Shown here: piece by piece, positions 19,982 through 29,907 of the stretch
How the letters are laid out: every line of letters starts with the position of its first letter
Numbering within the stretch: position 1 is the stretch's first letter
Source of the DNA: AP-15 sp963799085
GTDB lineage: Bacteria; Pseudomonadota; Alphaproteobacteria; ATCC43930; CGMCC-115725
DNA length: 64,000 nucleotides
Reading direction: 5' to 3'
NCBI GenBank assembly: GCA_963799085.1
Contig: CAWCWA010000021.1
Location: forward strand, 62,001 to 126,000
Position numbers and translations under genes: made by a program
Notes under the pieces: model-generated
Seen by the model: only the letters and a program-made list of their open reading frames with translations
Told to the model about the DNA's origin: nothing
The model's database searches: none

Positions 19982-20733
19982 CGTGCAATGAGGCCCGGCC
20001 GCGTCTCGACGCTTATCTCGACGGCGAGCTTGGCGCGGCCGAGCGGGCGGATCTGCGCGAGCATATCGAGGCTTGCGCGGAATGCGGCCCGGAATTCGCT
20101 GCCCTCGAACGGCTCCGCGACGGCATCCGCCGGGCAGCGCCGGTCTATCGCGCCCCCGAGGCTTTGCGCGCCGGGATCGCGTCTTCGCTGCGCCATGAAG
20201 GGGCGGGCCGGGGAGCGATGGAGCGGGGGCCGGGCTGGCTCGCCTTTGCCGCCTCGCTGTTGATCGCGGTGGCGCTCGGCTCGGGCGGAACCTGGCTGAT
20301 CGCCGGCGAGCGGCAGCAGGACATGATCGCCGACGAGGTCATCGACAGCCATCTCCGCTCGCTCTTGGCAGACCATCTGACGGATGTGGCCTCGTCGGAC
20401 AAGCACACCGTCAAGCCGTGGTTCGCCGGCCGCAGCGAGCTGTCGCCGCCCGGCGTCGATCTCTCCGCGCAAGGGTTCCCACTGGTCGGAGGCCGGCTCG
20501 ACCTGATCGCGGGGAAGCCCGTTCCGGCGCTCGTCTACCGCGCCGGCCGGCACGTCATCAACGTTTTTGTGCTGCCGATCCGCTCTGGCGACTGGGCGGA
20601 GACCGTGACGCGGCGCGGCTACGCCTTGCGCCATTGGCGCGAGGGCGATCTCGGCTATTGGGCTGTCTCGGACGCCTCTGCCGACGAATTCGCCAAATTC
20701 GAGGACGCGTTCCGCGCCGCTGGCAGAAGCTGA
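19978..20733 (+). CDS. Transmembrane anti-sigma factor
   Basis: This 251-residue membrane protein is the cognate regulator of the ECF sigma factor. The cytoplasmic N-terminus is a zinc-binding anti-sigma domain (H-x3-C-x2-C: HIEACAECG near residues 24-32). One membrane span follows (WLAFAASLLIAVALGSGGTW, about residues 84-103), then a periplasmic domain containing VYRAGRHVINVFVLPI and GYALRHWREGDLGYWAVSD. The latter pattern is typical of ChrR/RsrA-like FecR-type anti-sigma factors that sense envelope or oxidative stress. It would sequester the sigma factor at the membrane. It is in frame with, and uninterrupted from, the sigma gene. Confidence 0.85.
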   Translation: MTCNEARPRLDAYLDGELGAAERADLREHIEACAECGPEFAALERLRDGIRRAAPVYRAPEALRAGIASSLRHEGAGRGAMERGPGWLAFAASLLIAVALGSGGTWLIAGERQQDMIADEVIDSHLRSLLADHLTDVASSDKHTVKPWFAGRSELSPPGVDLSAQGFPLVGGRLDLIAGKPVPALVYRAGRHVINVFVLPIRSGDWAETVTRRGYALRHWREGDLGYWAVSDASADEFAKFEDAFRAAGRS

Positions 20734-20735
20734 GA

Positions 20736-21605
20736 CTATGGAGCCGCCACAATCGTCAGCCCGTTCGCCAAGCGGGCGGTGTGCCCCAGGCCATCGGTCG
20801 CGATCACGTCGCACGAGCCCAGCGGAGCATCGGGCGGGATCTGAAGCTTTCCCTTGAGAACGCTGGCGTTGGAGACGACGTCGGCGGCTAGGATCTGGTG
20901 CGGCCCGGAGACGAGCTTGACCTCCTTGACGAGATCAAGCCCCTCGCCGGCGATTTCGAAATCGAAGCCGGCTGCGGCCGCACTCCGCGACACGGTAGGC
21001 GGCGCGATGCTGCGGATTTGCGGCCCGGTCCGCAGCAGGGCCCCCGCCCGTTCGCCGATCCGAGCCGTCCGGGCGCCGAAATAGAAGCTCGCGACCGAGG
21101 TCACCAGGGTCCCGATCAGGACGAGCAGCTGTTTGGCGAAATCCTCGCTGGCCGGGTTCCGGTCGCGGAAATAGACCGTAAAGGTCCCCTCCCCGGCCGC
21201 CGGCGTAACGGCGACGATTTGCTCCTTGGCGAGGCTGCTGACGAAACTGTCCCTTTGCGCCGTGCTCAATCCGGCGACGGAGTTGACCCGGGTGTTGGCG
21301 AGGCTGCCGTAGAGATAGACGGTCAAAACCGCGAACAGGACGATCAGCGACAATGCAATGACCGCCCGAATCGAACCCTCGGGCAAAGCCAACGCCTGGC
21401 TCTTGTCGTCGAGTTCGAATACGGCGAAGGCGACCGACACCAGGGCCAGGGTGGCGAGGAGCAAGATCACCCCGGCGATCGCCAAGACCGGCAGCCCGAT
21501 CTCGCTCGCGGCCCCGACCAGCAGGTAGCGCAGCCCGAAGATCACGCCGATCAGCAGAAGTGCGACAATGACGATGACGGCCGCGATCAGACGATTGTCC
21601 TTCAT
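20736..21605 (-). CDS. Membrane protein with C-terminal IPT/TIG-like domain
   Basis: This 289-residue protein has four predicted membrane segments: LIAAVIVIVALLLIGVIFGL, VLAIAGVILLLATLALVSVA, VIALSLIVLFAVLTVYLYG and LLVLIGTLVTSVASFYFGA. The soluble C-terminal third begins PQIRSIAPPTVSRS and ends LANGLTIV, a layout like immunoglobulin-like IPT/TIG folds. I do not recognise a named family. It converges on the anti-sigma gene with only two bases between stops. Confidence 0.65.
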   Translation of the reverse strand: MKDNRLIAAVIVIVALLLIGVIFGLRYLLVGAASEIGLPVLAIAGVILLLATLALVSVAFAVFELDDKSQALALPEGSIRAVIALSLIVLFAVLTVYLYGSLANTRVNSVAGLSTAQRDSFVSSLAKEQIVAVTPAAGEGTFTVYFRDRNPASEDFAKQLLVLIGTLVTSVASFYFGARTARIGERAGALLRTGPQIRSIAPPTVSRSAAAAGFDFEIAGEGLDLVKEVKLVSGPHQILAADVVSNASVLKGKLQIPPDAPLGSCDVIATDGLGHTARLANGLTIVAAP

Positions 21606-21754
21606 GCGCCACCTCCCCCTTCGCGAAATTTTGCGAGCCGCACGATATCAATTTTCAGTGCTCGCGGTCACCGCCCGATTGCTACCTTTTAGTTCGACGG
21701 GCGGGAACCGCACCGCTGTTTTCTGAGACCGGCCCGTTGTATGACGGAGTGGCG

Positions 21755-22616
21755 ATGACGACGCCGTTTCAGACGCGCTTTCTAGCGCTCGCTGCCGAAC
21801 GTTCGCCGCTTTGCGTCGGCATCGACCCGTCGCGCGACATCTTGGGGGCATGGGGCCTGACCGACGATGGCGCGGGGCTGCGTTCTTCTGCGACAGGATG
21901 GTCGAGATCTGCGCGCCGGCGGTCGCCGCGGTCAAACCGCAGGTGGCGTTTTTCGAGCGGCACGGACCCGAAGGCATGGCTGTGCTGCGCGATCTGGTGC
22001 GTGGCGCCCAGTCTCATGGCGCGCTGATGATAATCGACGCCAAATCCGGCGACATCGCCTCGACCGCGGCGGCCTATGGCGAAGCTTTTCTGGGGCCGCG
22101 GAGCGCTTATGGCGGCGACGCAATGACGCTCAGCGCTTTTCTCGGGTTCGGTTCGCTGGAGCCGATTCTGGCGATCGCCCGGCGCGAGGCGGCCGGGGTC
22201 TTTGTCGTGGTGCGGTCGTCAAATCCGGAAGGAAGCGGGATCCAGCAGGCGATCATGCCGGACGGGAGGTCCGTCGCCTTTGGTCTTGCCGGATGACGTT
22301 GCCGCCGCAGAATTCCGAAATCGCCGCCGGCGCCATCGGCCCGATCGGGGCAGTCATCGGCGCCACCCTCGGCCGTGAGGCCGCCGATCTTGCCGCCCGC
22401 CTGCCGAACGCGCTGTTGCTGGTTCCCGGCATCGGCGCCCAGGGAGCGACGGTCGCCGAGGTGCGTCGCGACTTCGGCGCGCATTATGCGCGCACGCTGC
22501 CGTCAATCTCGCGCGCGATCTCACAGGCGGGACCCGATCGGGCCGCATTGCGCGAGCGGGTCGAGAAGTTCATCACCGAAGCGCGCCACGAGGCGTCGGG
22601 GGCGCTGCATTGCTGA
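21755..22616 (+). pseudogene. pyrF: Orotidine-5'-phosphate decarboxylase (type 2), three indels
   Basis: This is the final enzyme of UMP synthesis, of the roughly 280-residue type 2 family. The start MTTPFQTRFLALA has GGAG at the right distance. LCVGIDPS, KPQVAFFE and the catalytic DAKSGDIAST are clear, as are GGDAMTLSAFLG, VRSSNPEG and the C-terminal LLVPGIGAQGAT. The protein is readable only by changing frame: a missing base at about 21882 (LR-FFCDRMVE), an extra G at about 22291 (GLA-DDVAA) and another at about 22303-22309 (before QNSEIAAG). Sequence conservation is otherwise excellent and the gene is normally essential for pyrimidine prototrophy, so assembly errors are likely. Confidence 0.82.
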
Positions 22617-22668
22617 TCACGGCGCGGCTGTGTTAAACGAATGTTCCAATCTGTTCGGGGGATTGGGG

Positions 22669-23697
22669 ATGGCGATCGGGAAGTTGGTTTTCGGGTTTGG
22701 CGGCGATGGCGGTCGCGTCGCGTGGGCGTGCCGGCCGAGGCCGGGGCCGACCTTCGACAAGGTCAAGCAGGCCGGGGTTCTGGTTTGCGGCGTCAACACC
22801 GGTCTTGCCGGCTTTGCCCAGCCCGACAACCAGGGCCGCTATGCCGGGCTCGACGTCGACATCTGCAAAGCCGTCGCCGCCGTGATGTTCGGTGATCCCG
22901 ACAAGGTCAAATACGTGCCCTTGACCGCGCAGCAACGCTTCACCGCGCTGCAGTCGGGCGAGATCGACCTGTTGTCGCGCAATACGACCTGGACCTTGCA
23001 GCGCGACACCGATCTCGGGCTCAATTTCACCACTGTCGTCTACTACGACGGCCAGGGCTTCATGGTGACGAAAAAGCTCGGCGTCAAAAGCGCCAAGGAA
23101 CTGAACGGCGCCACCATCTGCGTGCAGCCCGGGACCACGACCGAACTCAACCTTGCCGATTATTTCCGCGCCAACAAGATGGAGTTCAAGCCGGTCGTCA
23201 TCGAAAAGCTCGACGAGGTCGAGAGTGCCTTTTTCTCGGGGCGCTGCGACGCGTATACGACCGACCGCTCGGGGCTCGCCGCGACCCGCGCGGCGCGCGC
23301 CTCCAACCCCGACGACTACGTGATCCTGCCCGAAGTCATCTCGAAAGAGCCCTTGGCGCCGGCGGTGCGCCAGGGCGACGACCAGTGGAACGACCTCGTG
23401 CGCTGGACGATCTACGCGCTGATCGAGGCCGAGGAAAAGGGTATCACCTCGAAGAACGCCGACGACATGCTGAAATCAAATGATCCGGGGATCAAGCGGC
23501 TTCTCGGAGTGACGCCGGGGATGGGCAAGGCGCTCGGGGTCGACGACAAATGGGCCTATAACGCGATCAAGCTTGTCGGCAATTACGGCGAGATCTTCGA
23601 GCGCAACGTCGGCCAGGGCTCGCCGCTGAAGCTCGAGCGCGGCCTTAACAACATCTGGGAAAAAGGCGGGTTGATGTATGCGATGCCGGTCCGCTGA
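22669..23697 (+). CDS. aapJ: General L-amino-acid ABC transporter, substrate-binding protein
   Basis: This 342-residue periplasmic binding protein is of the AapJ/BztA family and captures L-amino acids for the permease encoded downstream. Family signatures are GPTFDKVKQAGVLVCGVN, YAGLDVDICKAVAA, LLSRNTTWTLQRD, GFMVTKKLG, ICVQPGTTTELNLADYF, AYTTDRSGLA and a C-terminal NNIWEKGGLMYA. The N-terminal 30 residues in the literal frame are not a signal peptide. LAAMAVAS and VPAEAG, the expected Sec signal and cleavage region, occur in the two other frames, implying three +1 indels between about 22695 and 22745 that cancel out. This is the first gene of aapJQMP. Confidence 0.92.
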   Translation: MAIGKLVFGFGGDGGRVAWACRPRPGPTFDKVKQAGVLVCGVNTGLAGFAQPDNQGRYAGLDVDICKAVAAVMFGDPDKVKYVPLTAQQRFTALQSGEIDLLSRNTTWTLQRDTDLGLNFTTVVYYDGQGFMVTKKLGVKSAKELNGATICVQPGTTTELNLADYFRANKMEFKPVVIEKLDEVESAFFSGRCDAYTTDRSGLAATRAARASNPDDYVILPEVISKEPLAPAVRQGDDQWNDLVRWTIYALIEAEEKGITSKNADDMLKSNDPGIKRLLGVTPGMGKALGVDDKWAYNAIKLVGNYGEIFERNVGQGSPLKLERGLNNIWEKGGLMYAMPVR

Positions 23698-23740
23698 ACC
23701 CAGAGTGATGACGCCCGCGACTGGTCCCTAGCGCGCGCTG

Positions 23741-24931
23741 ATGGCGAGCGAGGCGACAAGCGCCATCCCGCGCCCGACGCGCCCGCCCTTCTGGCGCGAC
23801 GCGGCGGTGCGCGGCATCGTCTATCAGGTGCTGTTCGTCGCCGTCGTGGCGGCGGTCGGGATCTTCCTGATCCACAACACGCTGACCAATCTGCATCGGC
23901 AGAACATCGCCACAGGCTTCGGCTTTCTCGACCGCGAGGCCTCGTTCGCGATCGGCGAGACGCTGATCCCATACACGCCAGCAGACACCTATGCCCGGGC
24001 CTTTCTCGTCGGGCTCCTGAACACGCTGCTCGTCTCTGTTCTCGGGATTATATTCGCGACGGTCATCGGCACGTTGATCGGCATCGCGCGGCTCTCGACC
24101 AACTGGCTGATCGCCAAATTGTCGCTCGTCTACGTCGAGACCTTCCGCAACATACCGCTCGCCTTGCAGCTCCTGTTCTGGTGGGCCCTGCTACGCGAGG
24201 GTGCGCCTGGTCCGCGCCAGGCCTGGGAAGCCCTGCCGGGAGTGTTCGTCAGCAATCGCGGCGTCGTCTTTCCAATGCCGTTCGCCGACCCAGCGCACCG
24301 TTGGATGCTGCTGGCTCTGATCGTCGGCATCCTGGCGACGGTCTGGTTGCGCGGCTGGGCGCGGCGACGGCAGGCCTTGACCGGAACCCAGTTTCCGACG
24401 GGTTGGGTCGGCGTTGCTCTGATCGTCGGTCTGCCCTTGCTGGTGTTCCTTTCCTTTGGCGCGCCGCTGCGTCTCGAATGGCCGGAACTGCAGGGCTTCA
24501 ATTTTGCCGGCGGCAGCGCGCTTTCTCCGGAATTCGCCGCCTTGTTGATCGGGCTTACGGTCTATACCGCAAGCTTTATCGCCGAGATCGTGCGCGCCGG
24601 CATCCTCGCTGTCAGCCGTGGACAGGGCGAGGCGGCCTCGGCATTGGGACTGCGACCAGGGCTTACGATGCGCCTCGTGATCCTGCCGCAGGCGCTGCGC
24701 GTCATCATCCCGCCGATGACCAGCCAGTACTTGAACCTTACCAAGAACAGTTCGCTCGCCGTGATCATCGGCTATCCCGATCTGGTCTCGATCGCGAATA
24801 CGACCTTGAACCAGACCGGCCAGGCGGTCGAGGGCATCACCATGATCATGGCGGTCTATCTCGTCATCAGCCTGACGATCTCGCTGACGATGAACATGTA
24901 CAACCGCTCCGTGGCGCTGGTCGGGCGGTAG
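23741..24931 (+). CDS. aapQ: General L-amino-acid ABC transporter permease AapQ
   Basis: This 396-residue inner-membrane permease is of the HisMQ type. The first span is VYQVLFVAVVAAVGIFLIH. The family-specific soluble insertion follows (LHRQNIATGFGFLDREASF), then the permease core with LLNTLLVSVLGIIFATVIG and VETFRNIPLALQLLFWW. The EAA loop that contacts the ATPase is EAASALGLRPGLTMRLVILP. It lies 43 bases after aapJ and three bases before aapM. Confidence 0.94.
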   Translation: MASEATSAIPRPTRPPFWRDAAVRGIVYQVLFVAVVAAVGIFLIHNTLTNLHRQNIATGFGFLDREASFAIGETLIPYTPADTYARAFLVGLLNTLLVSVLGIIFATVIGTLIGIARLSTNWLIAKLSLVYVETFRNIPLALQLLFWWALLREGAPGPRQAWEALPGVFVSNRGVVFPMPFADPAHRWMLLALIVGILATVWLRGWARRRQALTGTQFPTGWVGVALIVGLPLLVFLSFGAPLRLEWPELQGFNFAGGSALSPEFAALLIGLTVYTASFIAEIVRAGILAVSRGQGEAASALGLRPGLTMRLVILPQALRVIIPPMTSQYLNLTKNSSLAVIIGYPDLVSIANTTLNQTGQAVEGITMIMAVYLVISLTISLTMNMYNRSVALVGR

Positions 24932-24934
24932 GCC

Positions 24935-26035
24935 GTGACCGACGCCGCGCGAGATCTGTCGTTGCCCGCCGAACGGCCGCCGCAGCATTCGCTCGGGCCT
25001 TTCGCCTGGCTGCGCGCCAATCTCTTCAACAGCATCCCCAACGCGGTTCTGACCGTGCTGGCGGTGTGGCTTCTGGCGGTGGCGATCCCGCCGCTCGTGC
25101 GCTGGGGGCTGATTGATGCAGTCTGGCACGCCGACAGCGGCCGCGCCTGCCGCGGCGACGGCGCCTGTTGGGCCTTTATCGGCGAGAAACTGCGCTTCAT
25201 CCTGTTCGGCCGCTTCCCCTACGAGGAGCAATGGCGGCCGCTCGTCGTCGTCGTCATCTTTGTAGCACTGATCGCGGCAAGCTGCTGGCGCGGCTTATGG
25301 GGCGGCAAGCTGACAGCGCTATGGGGGGCTGGACTCGTTGTCATCGGGGTGCTGATGTGGGGCGGCGTTCCCGGCATGTCCTATGTCGAGACCTCGCTGT
25401 GGAACGGCTTGCCGCTGACGCTGATCCTCGCGGTCATCGGCATGGTCTTCGGCTTTCCGCTGGCGATCCTGCTGGCGCTGGGGCGGCGGTCACAACTGCC
25501 GGCGGTGAGAGCAATCTGCGTCGCCTATATCGAGCTGATCCGTGGCGTGCCGCTGATCACGGTCCTGTTCATGGCCTCGGTCATGCTGCCCTTGTTCCTG
25601 CCGACCGGCATGACGGTCGACAAGCTGCTGCGCGCCGAGATCGCGTTCATCATGTTCAGCGCGGCCTATCTCGCCGAGGTCGTCCGCGGCGGTCTCCAGG
25701 CGATTGCGAAGGGACAGTTCGAGGCGGCCGACGCGCTCGGCCTCTCCTACTGGCAGCGCACTCGCCTGATCGTCCTGCCGCAGGCCCTGGCATTGGTGAT
25801 CCCGCCCCTCGTCAACACCTTCATCGCCACCTTCAAGGACACCTCGCTCGTCATCGTCATCGGCCTCTTCGACCTCTTGGGCACCGCCAATGCCGCATTG
25901 ACCGACGCCAACTGGCGCGGCTTCTACGCCGAGGCCTATGTCTTCATCGCGGCGATCTATTTCTGCTTCTGCTTTTTCATGTCGCGGTACAGCCAGATGC
26001 TCGAACGCCAGTTCAACAGGAGCCGGGGCCGCTAG
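24935..26035 (+). CDS. aapM: General L-amino-acid ABC transporter permease AapM
   Basis: This 366-residue second permease of the Aap system pairs with AapQ. It starts at GTG 24935. N-terminal spans include LTVLAVWLLAVAIPPLV, and core spans include LPLTLILAVIGMVFGFPLA and YIELIRGVPLITVLFMASVM. The EAA loop is FEAADALGLSYWQRTRLIVL. The family-typical segment with Cys residues (RACRGDGACWAFIGEK) is present. The start is three bases after the aapQ stop, consistent with coupled translation. Confidence 0.94.
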   Translation: MTDAARDLSLPAERPPQHSLGPFAWLRANLFNSIPNAVLTVLAVWLLAVAIPPLVRWGLIDAVWHADSGRACRGDGACWAFIGEKLRFILFGRFPYEEQWRPLVVVVIFVALIAASCWRGLWGGKLTALWGAGLVVIGVLMWGGVPGMSYVETSLWNGLPLTLILAVIGMVFGFPLAILLALGRRSQLPAVRAICVAYIELIRGVPLITVLFMASVMLPLFLPTGMTVDKLLRAEIAFIMFSAAYLAEVVRGGLQAIAKGQFEAADALGLSYWQRTRLIVLPQALALVIPPLVNTFIATFKDTSLVIVIGLFDLLGTANAALTDANWRGFYAEAYVFIAAIYFCFCFFMSRYSQMLERQFNRSRGR

Positions 26036-26046
26036 CGGAGAGCAAT

Positions 26047-26814
26047 ATGACCGACACGGCATCCGCAACCGAGGCCGAGCGGCCGATCATCGAACTGCGC
26101 CATGTCGACAAATGGTATGGCGATTTCCACGTGCTGAAGGACGTCAACCTCGAGGTCAAGAAGGGCGAGCGCGTCGTCGTCTGCGGGCCCTCGGGCTCCG
26201 GGAAATCGACCGTGATCCGCTGCATCAACCGGCTCGAAGAGCATCAGCGCGGCCAGATCATCGTCGCCGGCATCGAACTCACCTCCGACTTAAAGAACAT
26301 CGAGGCGATCCGCCGCGAAGTCGGCATGGTGTTCCAGCAGTTCAACCTGTTCCCGCATCTGACGGTATTGGAAAACCTCGTGCTGGCGCCGGTCTGGGTG
26401 CGCAAATTGCCGCGCAGGGAGGCCGAGGACACCGCGCGCATGTATCTCGAACGGGTGCGCATCCCGGACCAGGCGGACAAATTTCCGGGCCAGCTTTCCG
26501 GCGGGCAGCAGCAGCGCGTCGCGATCGCCCGCTCGCTCTGCATGAAGCCCGAGATCATGCTGTTCGACGAGCCAACCTCGGCGCTCGACCCCGAGATGAT
26601 CAAGGAAGTGCTCGACGTGATGGTCGAACTGGCGCAGGAGGGGATGACGATGGTCTGCGTCACGCACGAGATGGGTTTCGCCCGCACGGTCGGCGACACG
26701 ATGGTGTTCATGGATAGCGGCGAGATCGTCGAGCGAGGCAAGCCCGAGGAATTCTTCTCCAACCCCAAGAGCGAGCGCACCAAATTGTTCCTGAGCCAGA
26801 TCCTGGCCCACTGA
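26047..26814 (+). CDS. aapP: General L-amino-acid ABC transporter ATPase AapP
   Basis: This 255-residue polar-amino-acid ABC ATPase has Walker A GPSGSGKST, Q-loop MVFQQFNLFPH, signature LSGGQQQR, Walker B IMLFDEPTSALD and the switch His in VCVTHEMGFA. ATG 26047 is 12 bases after the aapM stop, preceded by GGAG. It drives uptake through AapQM. The operon is intact apart from the aapJ leader. Confidence 0.95.
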   Translation: MTDTASATEAERPIIELRHVDKWYGDFHVLKDVNLEVKKGERVVVCGPSGSGKSTVIRCINRLEEHQRGQIIVAGIELTSDLKNIEAIRREVGMVFQQFNLFPHLTVLENLVLAPVWVRKLPRREAEDTARMYLERVRIPDQADKFPGQLSGGQQQRVAIARSLCMKPEIMLFDEPTSALDPEMIKEVLDVMVELAQEGMTMVCVTHEMGFARTVGDTMVFMDSGEIVERGKPEEFFSNPKSERTKLFLSQILAH

Positions 26815-26843
26815 CCCAGATCAATCCCGGGAGGAGGACGGCA

Positions 26844-27713
26844 ATGACGCAAACCGGGGGGGAATACACCTACGAGCTGATCCAGGACTTCTGCAAACTG
26901 CCGGCGGGGCAGACCTTCGGTCTCGTCAGCCGTGTGGCGGCCGACGCGCAGGACCGCATCCATGTGTTCCAGCGCAAGGACCCGCCGGTCGTGGTGTTCG
27001 ACCGCAAGGGCAAGTATCTGGGCGCCTGGGGCAGCGGCGAGGTTACCGACCCGCACGGCCTCAAGATCATCGGCGACACCGTCTACACGACCGACCGCTC
27101 CGACTCGGTCGCAAAGTCCTTTACGCTCGACGGCAAGGTGAAGCTCGCGCTCGGGACGCCCGGGCAGCATTCGGATACCGGCAAGGTCGAGAACTGGCTC
27201 GCCGAGCGCGCGGCCGGGCCGTTCAACCATCCGACCGAGATGATCGCCCATCCCAACGGCGACATCTATGTGACCGACGGCTACCGCAACGCCCGCGTCC
27301 ACCGCTTCACGCGCGACGGCAAGCTCGTCGTGTCATGGGGCGCGCCGGGTCACGGGCCGGGGCAGTTCCACCTGCCGCACTCGATCGCTTTCGACGATGC
27401 CGGCAGGCTCTATGTCGCCGACCGCTCGAACAAGCGCATCCAGATCTTCACGCCCGAGGGCGAGTACCTCGCAGAGTGGACCGGCATGGGCGGTCCCAAC
27501 GACATCAGCCGCGGCAGGGACGGCAATTTCTACATCGCCGAGCAGGAAGACGACGGCAAGCCCGCCTATGTCTGCGTGCGCGACGGCCAGGGCAACGTGC
27601 TCGCGCGAATGGAGAGCCGCCACGTCCACGGTGTCGGCGTCGACTCGCACGGCGACATCTACGCCGGCCTGACGCAAAACCGCAGCGTCGACAAATTCGT
27701 CCGCGTCAGCTAG
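26844..27713 (+). CDS. NHL-repeat beta-propeller protein
   Basis: This 289-residue protein is built of NHL repeats. Examples are FNHPTEMIAHPNGDIYVTDG, FHLPHSIAFDDAGRLYVADR and NDISRGRDGNFYIAEQ, each with the DxxGxxYVxD pattern. It resembles the propeller of peptidyl-alpha-hydroxyglycine alpha-amidating lyase. There is no signal peptide, so it is probably cytoplasmic. The ATG is preceded by GGGAGGAGGA. It follows aapP by 29 bases and could be on the same transcript. The ligand or activity is unknown. Confidence 0.75.
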   Translation: MTQTGGEYTYELIQDFCKLPAGQTFGLVSRVAADAQDRIHVFQRKDPPVVVFDRKGKYLGAWGSGEVTDPHGLKIIGDTVYTTDRSDSVAKSFTLDGKVKLALGTPGQHSDTGKVENWLAERAAGPFNHPTEMIAHPNGDIYVTDGYRNARVHRFTRDGKLVVSWGAPGHGPGQFHLPHSIAFDDAGRLYVADRSNKRIQIFTPEGEYLAEWTGMGGPNDISRGRDGNFYIAEQEDDGKPAYVCVRDGQGNVLARMESRHVHGVGVDSHGDIYAGLTQNRSVDKFVRVS

Positions 27714-27973
27714 CCGCCACGTAAGCGGTCCACCGGTCCGCCCTCCTGGATAGCGCCAGGACGGCGGGCCGGCTCGTGACGGGCGCTGCCGCTGTCTCGC
27801 TCGACGCCAGCGCCGCCTCTCCCGCATCGGTTGCCCTCTGCGCCCGATCCGAACCGCCCGCCGGAACCGGCTCGCTTCCGCGGACGGTCCTCGCACCATC
27901 CTTTTCATCGGACTGTCACAGTGGCTTGCTAAGCTGCGCGCGCTCAGTTCCTTTGTTTAGGCGGGGGGTTACC

Positions 27974-29876
27974 ATGTCCGGAACCGTGTATGTTTCGCGC
28001 CGACGCGCTCTAAAATTTCTGTACAGCGCGCCAGTGCTGCCGCTGGCGTCCTCGCTTGCCGGCCTCTCCTTCGTCGCCGAGGCCGAGGCCTCCGGCAAGC
28101 CCGCAAACTTCCGATTTGGCGCGATGGCGGCTCCCTCTCTCGCCGATCCGCCGCAGATGGCGACGACCTATGTCGCTTCGACACTGACGAAGAGTGATGG
28201 ACCGCATCACAGCGAAACCTACAAACTCGGCTACGAAACCTTCTTCCTGACCGGCGCCCGGGTGCCGGGAACCGACCACGCAGGGATCATCGCAGGCGGC
28301 TACTTCGATATCCATAACGCCCCGATCATCGACACCACATCGCCCGACAGACGCCAGTTCTTTTCCGACTGCCCCGACGGCATGTCGCTGATTGCGCTGC
28401 CGAAGGCCAAATCACATCAGGTCTGGACCACAATCGTCTCTTTGCAGTCGTGCAATTCGAATACACGACGAGAAATGCGGCCGGCGAATTCGATGTACGG
28501 GAAACTCCCCTCGCCAATCGCGGTGCTGTCGCTCGACCAGGATGCGCGGACCGGCAAGCTGAGCCTGGCGGGCTACTACAATGTCGATACCGGCAGCGCG
28601 CACGGCCTGTGGATCACCTGCGGCGCCAGCCGCTCGCCGTGGAACACGCATCTCTCGAGCGAGGAATACGAGCCCGACGCGACAACCATCGCCAGCAACG
28701 CGCAATTCAAGGCATTCAGCCAAAACCTCTTCGGCGATCCGGAGGCCGCCAACCCCTACCACTACGGCCATCTGCCCGAAGTGACCGTCCGGCCCGATGG
28801 CACCGGCACGATCAAAAAACACTATTGCCTCGGCCGCATCTCGCATGAACTCGTGCAGGTGATGCCCGATGAGCGCACCGTGCTGATGGGCGACGACGCG
28901 ACCAATGGCGGTCTGTTCATGTTTGTCGCCGACCGGCCCCGCGACCTGTCCGCCGGCACGCTCTATGTTGCGAAATGGCTGCAAAAGACTGCCGACAACG
29001 GCGGTTCGGCCGACCTCAGTTGGATACGCCTCGGCCATGCGACGAGCCGTGAGATCAGTCTGCTCGCCGACACCCTGACCGCAGCCGACATCGTCGACGT
29101 GAAGACGAGCGATCCGGGCGATCCGGCCTATACCAAGATCCCGTTCAGCGGGAAGAGCAACTGGGTCAAGTTCACCCCCGGCCGGGAAACGGCCGCGGCC
29201 TTCCTCGAGACGCACCGCTACGCCGCATACAGGGGCGGCAGCCTGGGTTTCACGAAAATGGAAGGCACGACCGTCAACGCGAAGAACAAGATCGCGTACA
29301 GCGCCATCAGCTACGTGCAGCCGGAGATGACCGACGGGTCCGGCGGCATCTCGATCAAGGGTCCGCAGGCCGGCATGGTCTATGCCTGGACTCTAGGCGG
29401 CGGCCAGTCCGACGACACCGGCGCCGCTATCGCGAGCGCGTGGGTTCCCACCAGCGGCGCCCCGGTTCCCGGCCTGATCGGCGAGGACCTTGCGTCCCCG
29501 GATGGGCTCGGAAATACTTCCAACCCGGACAAGATTGCAAATCCCGACAATCTGAAGTTCTCCGAACCGATGCGCACCCTCTTCATCGGCGAAGACAGCG
29601 GCCGTCACGTCAACAACTTCCTCTGGGCTTACAACGTCGATACGGGCGAACTGGCTCGCATCCTCTCCTGCCCGTCCGGAGCCGAGTCGACCGGGCTGCA
29701 CGCCGTCGATGACGTTCATGGCTTTACCTACATCATGAGCAACTTCCAGCACCCCGGCGACTGGGAAGCGCCGCTGCACGATGTTGTGAAGCCCACGCTC
29801 GATCCGCTGGTCAGGGCGAATTACGACGACAGGTACAGCGCCGCGGTCGGCTATCTGACCACCGAAAGCCGCCTGA
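27974..29876 (+). CDS. PhoX/DUF839-like exported phosphatase-type protein
   Basis: This protein of about 635 residues has a twin-arginine leader (SRRRALKFL, then APVLPLASSLAGLSF), as in Tat-exported PhoX. The mature part follows the DUF839/PhoX pattern: FNQ-like SNAQFKAF, the acidic, metal-binding-type segments EEYEPDATT and GDDATNGGLFMFV, WVKFTPGRE, YVQPEMTDG, and near the end RTLFIGEDS then GRHVNNFLWAY. PhoX is a Ca/Fe-dependent alkaline phosphatase. The activity here is inferred. The literal frame stays open to 30262, inside glgP. Homology ends near 29870 and a TGA in the +1 frame at 29874-29876 is the likely true stop, implying one indel. Confidence 0.78.
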
Positions 29877-29907
29877 AAGAGGTCACATCAAGGGTGCGTG
29901 ACGGCGC

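Noticed and set aside
21755..22616. Programmed frameshifting in pyrF
   Set aside because: Three shifts, no slippery heptamers with downstream structures, and no precedent in this family. Indels are simpler.
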